10,864 nt of DNA from contig CAKSJC010000037.1 in assembly GCA_934462885.1 (NCBI GenBank), forward strand, positions 1-10,864, in the 5' to 3' direction. Origin of the DNA: an uncultured Eubacteriales bacterium (GTDB taxonomy: Bacteria > Bacillota > Clostridia > Oscillospirales > CAG-272). The position numbers and the translations under genes were made by a program. Positions 5,173 to 10,355 of this stretch are shown here, one piece after another (position 1 is the stretch's first letter; each line of letters opens with the position of its first letter). Below the pieces are notes generated by a model that was not told the origin of the DNA, made no database searches, and worked only from the letters and a program-made list of their open reading frames with translations.

Positions 5173-6462
5173 TTACTCTTTCATGAGCTTTTCCGCCGCC
5201 GCGAGCTTTACGCAAGCGCAAAGTATCTCTATCGCCTGCTTGAGTTCGTCGTTTTCGGGGAAGGTCGGCGCGATTCTCAGGTTGCTGTCATGCGGATCGC
5301 GCCCGTATGGGTAAGTCGATCCTGCCGCAGTAAGCGTTACTCCAACCGAACGCGCAAGCTGGTATACTCGGCGCGCGCATCCTTCGCTTACATACAGGCT
5401 GATGAAATATCCGCCTTTCGGAGTCGACCAGTGAGCTATATCAAGCCCGGCCAGCTCTGTTTCGAATATATGCTCAACCAGCTCGAACTTCGGGCGGAGA
5501 ATAGCGGCGTGATGTCTCATATGCGCTCTGATTCCGTCTGCGTTTCCAAAGAATTTAACGTGGCGCATCTGGTTTATCTTATCGTATCCAATTGTCTGAG
5601 TTGCGATAATCGGTCTGATCTGCTCAAGGTTTTTCTCGCTTGCCGCCATTATCGCAAGTCCCGAACCCGGGAACGTGATTTTCGACGTGGAGGCGAAATA
5701 GAATATATTATCCTCGGTTCCGTATTCTTTTGCACGCTCGAAAATATTCGCAAGATGAACAGGCTCGTCGTAAAGCTCGTGAACGGCATATGCGTCATCC
5801 CAGAAAATGCGGAAGTCGGGAGCCGCCGGCTTCATTGCCGCGAACAGATCCACAACCTCGTCGGAATATGTAATTCCCTCCGGGTTAGAAAACTTAGGAA
5901 CGCACCAGATACCTTTGACTGATGGATCGGAACAAGCTATATCGTAGACTTCGTCCATATCGGGTCCGTTCGGAGTCATTCTGACGGGAATCATCTCAAT
6001 GCCGAGTGTGCGGCATATCGTGAAGTGACGGTCGTATCCGGGAGACGGGCAAATAAACTTTATTCTGCCCTGACGGCACCACGGCTCATGACCTCCGGCT
6101 ACTCCGAAAAGCATGGCGCGTACCATCGTATCGTACATTACGTTAAGCGAAGAGTTCCCGAGAACGAGAATCCTTTCCGCCGGAATCCCAAGAAGGTCGC
6201 TGAACAACTTCTTTGTTTCCGGAAGTCCGTCAAGAATACCGTAGTTGCGGCAGTCAAGTCCGCTCGCGCTGAAGCAGTCTCCGCGATCGCTTATTATATT
6301 TAAGAGTCCCGACGAAAGATCAAGCTGCGCCTGATTGGGTTTTCCGCGGGTAAGATCAAGCGTAAGATTCATCTCCGACCATTTGTCAAGCTTAGCTTGC
6401 TCTTCTTCAAATACAGTGCGGAGTTCTTCCGCGCTCATTTCCGAAAAAGGCTTTTTGTTCAT
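5173..6462 (-). CDS. Aspartate aminotransferase, fold-type I subclass Ic (AspT-like)
   Basis: A 429-residue PLP enzyme that should interconvert aspartate and 2-oxoglutarate with oxaloacetate and glutamate. It matches the class Ic group (PF12897 type, as in Corynebacterium AspT): LDLTRGKPNQAQLDLSSGLL at 35-54, CRNYGILDGLPETKKLFSDL at 71-90, and GNSSLNVMYD at 102-111. PLP-site residues visible are Tyr143 (PGYDRHF), Asn193 (FSNPEG), Asp222/223 (WDDAY), the Schiff-base Lys261 (STSKITFPGSG) and the carboxylate-binding Arg396 (NLRIAPT). The frame extends 25 codons further, but the ATG at 6462-6460 has AGGAGG 4-5 nt upstream and starts the conserved region. It is the last gene of the smsC-smsB operon, 80 nt after smsB. 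It lacks the active-site cysteine segment of SufS/IscS, so it is not a cysteine desulfurase. Exact substrate is inferred. Confidence 0.88.
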   Translation of the reverse strand: MNKKPFSEMSAEELRTVFEEEQAKLDKWSEMNLTLDLTRGKPNQAQLDLSSGLLNIISDRGDCFSASGLDCRNYGILDGLPETKKLFSDLLGIPAERILVLGNSSLNVMYDTMVRAMLFGVAGGHEPWCRQGRIKFICPSPGYDRHFTICRTLGIEMIPVRMTPNGPDMDEVYDIACSDPSVKGIWCVPKFSNPEGITYSDEVVDLFAAMKPAAPDFRIFWDDAYAVHELYDEPVHLANIFERAKEYGTEDNIFYFASTSKITFPGSGLAIMAASEKNLEQIRPIIATQTIGYDKINQMRHVKFFGNADGIRAHMRHHAAILRPKFELVEHIFETELAGLDIAHWSTPKGGYFISLYVSEGCARRVYQLARSVGVTLTAAGSTYPYGRDPHDSNLRIAPTFPENDELKQAIEILCACVKLAAAEKLMKE

Positions 6463-6542
6463 ATTTCCTCCTATGGTAAATGCATATTCAATCGGTATTA
6501 CGGCAGAACGGCAAAAGCAGTTTGCCGATTCGCGCAAAATTA

Positions 6543-7463
6543 TTATTTAAGGAGTCCCGAAAGTATCTTTTCTTCCGCTTCCTCGTGGGTAAGTCCAAGG
6601 GTCATGAGCTTCAATATCTGATCTCCCGCGATTTTGCCGATAGCCGCCTCGTGAATAAGACGCGCCTCGACGGAATTTGCGCATATCTCGGGAATTGAGC
6701 GTATTTTTGCGTCGTCCATGATGATCGAGTCGCACTGCACGTGACCGAAACAGCTTGCGTTTCCCGTCATCTTGGGGCAAAACAGCTGATTTGAGCTTCC
6801 TTTTGCTACGGAACGTGAGTTAATACGCGCTTTCGATCCGTCGCCGTTTAATACGACCTCCGTGTCGCTCACAACGGTCTGATGTCCGTCGGACATTATT
6901 CTCTCGTTGACAATAACCTCGCAGTTATCCTCAGCCGTTATAACGGTTTTTCTGTTTGTGGAATCAATACCGCCTATCTGCACGGTTTCGATTTCCATCG
7001 AAGCCCCCGGCGCAAGGTGAGCCGTCATCGACGGATTCATGATCCGTTCTCCGCTTCCCCCTCCTTCGCCGTAGTGCTTTTCTATATATTTAACGTGTGA
7101 ATTTCTTCCGATTTCGAACGAGTGAAGTCCGTCGTGCGCGGATTTTTCGTCTCCCTCGTTGTGTATGCCGCACCCTGCGACTATCAGAACGTCGCAGTCG
7201 TCGCCTATCTTGAAATCGTTATACACCATTTCGGCGATGCCTGTTTTTGTTATGATAACGGGAATGTGAACGCTTTTGTTTTTCGTTCCCGGCTTTACGA
7301 TAATGTTAATTCCGGGATTGTCTGTTTTTGTTTCGATAGTTATCTCATCCGTGCATCTGCGTCCCGCAAGCATACTGTTTTCACGTATGTTGTACGCTCC
7401 CTCCGGAACGGAATGAAGGTCGGCTATTTTTTCAAGCAGACCGCGTCTTATATCTTCGTTCAT
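6543..7463 (-). CDS. smsB: SmsB: SufB/SufD-family Fe-S cluster assembly scaffold, minimal form
   Basis: A 306-residue SufBD-family protein that should form the cluster scaffold with the ATPase SmsC. Classical SufB and SufD are longer (about 420-490); this length and the two-gene C-B layout match the SUF-like minimal system (SMS, SmsCB) of methanogens and Clostridia. The beta-helix core spans about 50-260, including a glycine-rich YGEGGGSGERIMNP (131-144). The C-terminal motif GHVQCDSIIMDD carries Cys244, by eye equivalent to the scaffold Cys405 of E. coli SufB. LIHEAAIGKI has Glu272, equivalent to SufB Glu434, and DQILKLMTLGLTHEEAE is the helix that docks to the ATPase. It has eight cysteines (37, 90, 98, 181, 229, 238, 244, 261). 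ATG at 7463; its AAGGAA site is duplicated (7466-7497). Confidence 0.9.
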   Translation of the reverse strand: MNEDIRRGLLEKIADLHSVPEGAYNIRENSMLAGRRCTDEITIETKTDNPGINIIVKPGTKNKSVHIPVIITKTGIAEMVYNDFKIGDDCDVLIVAGCGIHNEGDEKSAHDGLHSFEIGRNSHVKYIEKHYGEGGGSGERIMNPSMTAHLAPGASMEIETVQIGGIDSTNRKTVITAEDNCEVIVNERIMSDGHQTVVSDTEVVLNGDGSKARINSRSVAKGSSNQLFCPKMTGNASCFGHVQCDSIIMDDAKIRSIPEICANSVEARLIHEAAIGKIAGDQILKLMTLGLTHEEAEEKILSGLLK

Positions 7464-7465
7464 TT

Positions 7466-7497
7466 TGATGTTTCCTTAATGTGATGTTTCCTTAATG
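7466..7497 (-). repeat. Exact 16-bp tandem duplication of the smsB ribosome-binding site
   Basis: Plus-strand unit TGATGTTTCCTTAATG occurs at 7466-7481 and again, exactly, at 7482-7497. On the mRNA each copy contains UUAAGGAAACAUCA, so smsB has two Shine-Dalgarno sequences in series. Only the proximal one has the ATG at working distance (about 9-10 nt). Confidence 0.9.
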
Positions 7498-7530
7498 TAT
7501 TGACGATATTTAAGAAGTCACCCGGACTTT

Positions 7531-7560
7531 TTGCGTAAAACACAGGAGGGCTTTACGCAA
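7531..7560 (-). repeat. Hairpin in the smsC-smsB spacer
   Basis: TTGCGTAAA (7531-7539) and TTTACGCAA (7552-7560) form a 9-bp perfect stem with a 12-nt loop, starting just after the smsC stop. No U-run follows on the mRNA, so it is not a normal terminator; it may set the ratio of SmsC to SmsB by protecting or processing the mRNA. The loop on the mRNA contains CCUCCU, complementary to Shine-Dalgarno sequences. Confidence 0.55.
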
Positions 7561-7563
7561 GCT

Positions 7564-8286
7564 TTATGAAAAGCACGGTTTATCGCATACCGCGTCTATC
7601 GACGGGAGAATATCGGAAGGCTTTCCGCGTCCTTTAAGCTTTCCGTCGGCAATGAGAAGCACCTCGTCAGCCTGATTTATTATGCGTTCCTGATGAGAGA
7701 TTATTATAAGCGTGCATCCGGTAGATTCGTGAAGCTCACGGAATGTATTCGTCAGGCGGTGGAAGCTCCACAAATCGATGCCCGCCTCCGGCTCGTCGAA
7801 TATCATAATTTTCGAATCCTTCGCAAGTACGGTTGCGATCTCAATACGCTTTACTTCTCCTCCCGACAGTGAAGCATCAACCTCACGGTCGATATATTCC
7901 TCGGCGCAAAGTCCGACTCTCGTGAGATAGCGGCAGCATTCGTCTTTTCTCAGCCTGCGCTTTGCCGCAATTGAGAGAATATCCCGAACCGTTATTCCCT
8001 TAAAGCGGGGCGGCTGCTGAAAGCCGTAAGATATCCCCGCTTCCGCTCTCTTTGTAACGTCCAATTCGGTAATATCGCGTCCGTCAAGGATTACGCTTCC
8101 CGCCTCCGGCTTTATTATTCCCATTATGGCTTTGGCAAGGGTGGTTTTTCCGCCTCCGTTCGGACCGGTGATAACAATATAGCTCCCGTCCTCAATATCA
8201 ATCGAGATCCCGTCGAGAATATTTGTCTTTTCCGAGAGAGATCCGTCTTTCGTTACGGAATAGCATAAATTTGATAGGCGAAGCAT
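7564..8286 (-). CDS. smsC: SmsC: SufC-type ABC ATPase of Fe-S cluster assembly
   Basis: A 240-residue soluble ABC-type ATPase with no membrane partner, which should bind SmsB and drive cluster assembly by ATP hydrolysis. Visible motifs: Walker A GPNGGGKTT (41-49), Q-loop Gln90 in YGFQQPPRFKGITVRD, a pattern typical of SufC, signature LSGGEVKRIEIA (140-151), Walker B IMIFDEPEAGID (160-171, Glu165 catalytic), and H-loop His198 in IIISHQ. The length is normal. The ATG at 8286-8284 has AAAGGG about 11 nt upstream, a little far but the only good choice. First gene of smsC-smsB-aminotransferase, with a 100-nt gap to smsB. Its leader may contain an attenuator (8314-8382). No sulfur donor (SufS/SufU) is encoded here, which fits the SMS type. 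Confidence 0.93.
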   Translation of the reverse strand: MLRLSNLCYSVTKDGSLSEKTNILDGISIDIEDGSYIVITGPNGGGKTTLAKAIMGIIKPEAGSVILDGRDITELDVTKRAEAGISYGFQQPPRFKGITVRDILSIAAKRRLRKDECCRYLTRVGLCAEEYIDREVDASLSGGEVKRIEIATVLAKDSKIMIFDEPEAGIDLWSFHRLTNTFRELHESTGCTLIIISHQERIINQADEVLLIADGKLKGRGKPSDILPSIDAVCDKPCFS

Positions 8287-8313
8287 ATAAAAATTTACCC
8301 TTTCTTTTCTCCC

Positions 8314-8382
8314 TGAACAAAAACGCGGGAGAATGAAATTTTCACTCCGCGCCGCATATTTAATTTTGCATAGCGGCGGAGC
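8314..8382 (-). promoter_or_regulatory. Putative attenuator: two hairpins sharing one arm in the smsC leader
   Basis: On the minus-strand RNA, segment 1 CUCCGCCGC (8381-8373) pairs with segment 2 GCGGCGCGGAG (8355-8345), with a 2-nt bulge. The end of segment 2, GCGGAG, can instead pair with segment 3 CUCCCGC (8330-8324), extended inward by UGAA/UUCA. This second hairpin is followed by GUUUUUGUUC (8323-8314), as in an intrinsic terminator. The two folds cannot coexist. The terminator stem has bulges, so it is of moderate strength. This layout is typical of transcription attenuation, but no ligand domain or leader peptide was recognised. Confidence 0.38.
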
Positions 8383-8394
8383 GGTTTATTCAAA

Positions 8395-8424
8395 AATATA
8401 TAGAATATTGTAAAAAACAAGCAA
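8395..8424 (-). promoter_or_regulatory. Candidate smsC promoter
   Basis: Minus strand: TTGCTT (8424-8419), then TATATA (8402-8397) after 16 nt or TATATT (8400-8395) after 18 nt. Transcription would start near 8389, just before the first leader hairpin. A TATAAT further upstream (8438-8433) lacks a good -35. Confidence 0.5.
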
Positions 8425-8546
8425 TATTTGAATTATATAAAAGCACCGTAATTCATACTCGACTACAACATAATATATTATATGATATTTCCCCACAAAA
8501 AACAATAGTGCGAAACAATTTTTATAATGAAAGTAAATATAATTTT

Positions 8547-8565
8547 TTTGATATTTTATATCAAA
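8547..8565. promoter_or_regulatory. Perfect palindrome upstream of the radical SAM gene (operator candidate)
   Basis: TTTGATAT-TTT-ATATCAAA is a perfect 8-3-8 inverted repeat, directly before TTGACG at 8566. A shorter, similar palindrome follows at 8579-8591. The size and place fit a dimeric repressor site. I cannot name the regulator. Confidence 0.45.
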
Positions 8566-8597
8566 TTGACGAAAAATGTGATAATATATCATATAAT
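8566..8597 (+). promoter_or_regulatory. Candidate promoter of the radical SAM gene
   Basis: TTGACG (8566-8571) and TATAAT (8592-8597) are present, but the spacer is 20 nt, longer than ideal. An alternative is the extended -10 TGTGATAAT (8577-8585). Either start gives a leader of about 105-120 nt. The -10 region overlaps the second palindrome. Confidence 0.35.
8579..8591. promoter_or_regulatory. Second, shorter palindrome in the same promoter
   Basis: TGATA-ATA-TATCA, a 5-3-5 inverted repeat. Its half sites equal the inner part of the palindrome at 8547-8565, with the centres 29 bp apart (close to three helical turns). The sequence is AT-rich, so chance occurrence is possible. Confidence 0.33.
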
Positions 8598-8710
8598 ACA
8601 GCTCGTGAAAAAAGCCGTAACCCGGCTGCGGAAATTTCAGATGACAAGAGTCAAAAATTTCAAAGACGAGAACCGAACAAACCGCAAATCGATGTAACAA
8701 AGAGGAAAAA

Positions 8711-9709
8711 ATGACGCAGAGAGAGATTAATCCCTACAAATATTCAGACTCAAACAAAAGATACATGACATACGACTGGTATATGAAAAAACGTTTCGGC
8801 GGCAAAGCGGCGAAAGTAACTCTCGATATCGGCTGCACCTGTCCGAATATAGACGGAACACGCGGGCGGGGAGGCTGCATATACTGTAAATCGGGAAGCC
8901 GCAGCGCTGTGGGAGATACTCTCGAAGAGCAGTACGCCGCAGGTATTAAAACTGCCTGCCGAAAATGGAATCCCATCGGATTTATTCCGTATTTTCAATC
9001 GAACACAAACACTTACGGCGACATATCATACCTTACAAAGATGTATAACAAGGCGGCGGCGTTTGAGGGAGCGCTCATGCTCGATATAGCGACCCGCGCG
9101 GACTGCCTTTCCGATGAGGCGATTACGGTCTTATGCAGTATAGCCGAAAAAATTCCTCTCACGGTAGAGCTTGGACTTCAGACCTCGTCTGACAGAACCG
9201 CGGAGAAAATTAACCGCGGACACACTTTCGATGAGTTCTGCGGTGGCTATTACAGGCTTCGACGTGCGGCTCACGACGTTAACGAAAGGTTTGGCTGCGG
9301 ACTTTTTGAGAAGCGCATTATGATAGGCGTTCACTTAATAAACGGGCTTCCCGGCGAGGATCACGACGACATGATGAAATCGGTCCACGACGTGGCGGCG
9401 CTGTTTCCCGACATGGTGAAAATACACCTTCTTCATATTTTGAGAGGCACTGCGCTCTGCGATATGTATGAGCGCGGCGAATACGCGCCCCTGGAAGCGG
9501 ACGAATATGTCAGCATCACCTGCGACCAGCTTGAGGCGCTTCCCGAAAAGACGGTCATCGGAAGAATCACGGGAGACGGACCGGCAGACGATCTCGTCGC
9601 TCCTCTGTGGAGTCTAAGAAAAACCGCCGTCGCAAATGAAATTGACAAGGAACTGTTCCGCAGAGGAAGCGCGCAAGGGTGCAAAGCGTCTGAAAATCTA
9701 CGTTTTTAA
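8711..9709 (+). CDS. Radical SAM protein, TIGR01212/YhcC-YtqA family
   Basis: A 332-residue radical SAM enzyme that should bind a [4Fe-4S] cluster and cleave S-adenosylmethionine. The family's substrate is not settled. It opens with the family segment NPYKYSDSNKRYMTYDWYMKKRFGG-like region (7-31). The cluster cysteines are in the family form CPNIDGTRGRGGCIYC (Cys44, Cys56, Cys59) rather than plain CxxxCxxC; an extra Cys42 is adjacent. YFQSNTNTY (94-102) and VELGLQTSSDRTAEKINRGH (152-171) are further family signatures, followed by GVHLINGLPGE (206-216) and the KIHLLHILRGTALCDMY region (237-253). Length is normal. The ATG has AGAGG 6 nt upstream. It is divergent from smsC, a likely source of clusters for it, and is followed by rubredoxin with a separate promoter. 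Confidence 0.93.
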   Translation: MTQREINPYKYSDSNKRYMTYDWYMKKRFGGKAAKVTLDIGCTCPNIDGTRGRGGCIYCKSGSRSAVGDTLEEQYAAGIKTACRKWNPIGFIPYFQSNTNTYGDISYLTKMYNKAAAFEGALMLDIATRADCLSDEAITVLCSIAEKIPLTVELGLQTSSDRTAEKINRGHTFDEFCGGYYRLRRAAHDVNERFGCGLFEKRIMIGVHLINGLPGEDHDDMMKSVHDVAALFPDMVKIHLLHILRGTALCDMYERGEYAPLEADEYVSITCDQLEALPEKTVIGRITGDGPADDLVAPLWSLRKTAVANEIDKELFRRGSAQGCKASENLRF

Positions 9710-9743
9710 CAAAAAAACGTAAAAATATTTATAGAATATTTCC

Positions 9744-9772
9744 TTGCAATAGGTCAATATATTTGCTATAAT
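9744..9772 (+). promoter_or_regulatory. Strong promoter of the rubredoxin gene
   Basis: TTGCAA (9744-9749), a 17-nt spacer, and TATAAT (9767-9772) preceded by TGC, an extended -10. Transcription would start near 9779, 36 nt before the ATG. No terminator is evident between the radical SAM gene and this promoter, so some read-through is likely; an 8-bp AT-rich hairpin (9700-9720) overlaps the upstream stop codon. Confidence 0.8.
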
Positions 9773-9814
9773 AATACCCGCTTATAAAAAAGAAAACGTT
9801 ATGGAGAATGATGT

Positions 9815-9994
9815 ATGAGATACGTATGCTTAATCTGCGGATACACTTATGATGAAAAAGAAGGAGATCCCGAAAACGGAATAGATCCGGGTACACTTTG
9901 GGAAGATCTTCCCGACGTTTTTTCATGTCCGGAATGCGGAGTCAGCAAAGAAGATTTTGACAAAGACCCCGATTACGACGAGGATGAAGATTAA
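9815..9994 (+). CDS. Rubredoxin
   Basis: A 59-residue soluble electron carrier with one Fe bound by four cysteines: Cys6 and Cys9 in YVCLICGYTYD, and Cys38 and Cys41 in FSCPECGVSKEDF. Between them is the usual GDPENGIDPGTLWEDLPD segment with the conserved Trp29. Rubredoxins are about 52-54 residues; this one ends in an acidic tail (DKDPDYDEDED) that adds several residues. The ATG at 9815 has GGAG about 8 nt upstream; earlier ATGs at 9801 and 9808 are out of frame. In anaerobes, rubredoxin passes electrons to rubrerythrin, superoxide reductase or oxygen-reducing flavoproteins. None of these partners is in the window. It has its own strong promoter. Confidence 0.96.
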   Translation: MRYVCLICGYTYDEKEGDPENGIDPGTLWEDLPDVFSCPECGVSKEDFDKDPDYDEDED

Positions 9995-10022
9995 CAAAAA
10001 CGTATAAAAAAGGAACAACACA

Positions 10023-10044
10023 CGGGACTTTTGAAAAAATCCCG
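10023..10044. repeat. Short hairpin after the rubredoxin gene
   Basis: CGGGA (10023-10027) and TCCCG (10040-10044) pair, with inner TTTT/AAAA pairs, 29 nt past the rubredoxin stop. No T-run follows on the plus strand. It may be a weak terminator or an mRNA 3'-end stabiliser. Confidence 0.35.
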
Positions 10045-10048
10045 CAAT

Positions 10049-10160
10049 TAAAAATTCACTTTTGGCGAGGCTTTCATGATTCCGAATGAAGCTTCGCGTT
10101 TCTATATGAAGTCTCGGCGTTTCTGCACGGGGCTTTCGCGATTCAAGTAAAAATTCGCTT
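10049..10160. repeat. Cluster of degenerate repeats, no gene
   Basis: Three imperfect repeat pairs fill the spacer: TAAAAATTCACTT (10049-10061) with TAAAAATTCGCTT (10148-10160); GGCTTTCATGATTC (10069-10082) with GGCTTTCGCGATTC (10131-10144); and ATGAAGCTTCGCGTTTCT (10086-10103) with ATGAAGTCTCGGCGTTTCT (10106-10124). An imperfect inverted repeat (about 10065-10097) lies among them. No open frame of note spans the region. It looks like a decayed repeat element or locally duplicated spacer. Confidence 0.5.
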
Positions 10161-10167
10161 CAGACAA

Positions 10168-10236
10168 AACAAAAGAGATACTTTGCGCGACACTGCGGAT
10201 CAATTCTCCGCGCTCCCGCCGAGTATCTCTTTTGTT
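10168..10236. terminator. Two-way terminator between rubredoxin and rnr, 15-bp outer stem
   Basis: Outer arms 10168-10182 and 10222-10236 are exact inverted repeats (core ACAAAAGAGATACT and its complement). The 39 nt between them can form a second, inner hairpin: GCGGA (10195-10199) with TCCGC (10207-10211), or GCGCG (10185-10189) with CGCGC (10209-10213). T-rich ends follow in both directions (CTTTTGTTATTT on plus, CTTTTGTTTTGTC on minus). The place, between converging genes, fits a shared terminator. The long branched loop is unusual for a simple terminator. Confidence 0.65.
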
Positions 10237-10355
10237 ATTTGAGTCGGGCAAATGCTCTGCAAATTTAATAAGATCTCATTCGAAAGTTTTTCGGACAGAA
10301 CGTTTGCAGTAGGCGCTTTCTCACCAAAGATCCGCCCGCGTTTTTTACGTAAAAA
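10237..10355. other. Spacer downstream of rnr, nothing recognised
   Basis: No gene or clear hairpin with a T-run was seen between the two-way terminator and the rnr stop codon. TTTTTTACGTAAAAA (10341-10355) is a simple AT palindrome next to the stop. Confidence 0.5.

Noticed and set aside
4987..5922. Plus-strand open frame of 311 codons
   Set aside because: It lies mostly antisense to the aminotransferase gene and runs through its terminator; rich in Arg/Ser/Cys, with no motif.
5173..6462. Reading the PLP enzyme as the missing cysteine desulfurase
   Set aside because: Motifs are of the class Ic aspartate aminotransferase, and the cysteine loop and HHK-type lysine site of SufS/IscS are absent.
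6463..6537. 25-codon N-terminal extension of the aminotransferase
   Set aside because: The internal ATG at 6462 has AGGAGG just upstream, and that site would lie inside the longer frame; the extension has no family similarity that I recognise.
8508..8714. Plus-strand 68-codon frame that overlaps the radical SAM start by ATGA
   Set aside because: GTG start without a Shine-Dalgarno site; it runs through both palindromes and the promoter; composition is that of translated AT-rich spacer.
10049..10160. CRISPR array
   Set aside because: Repeat pairs are degenerate, of unequal spacing and partly in swapped order, with no cas genes.
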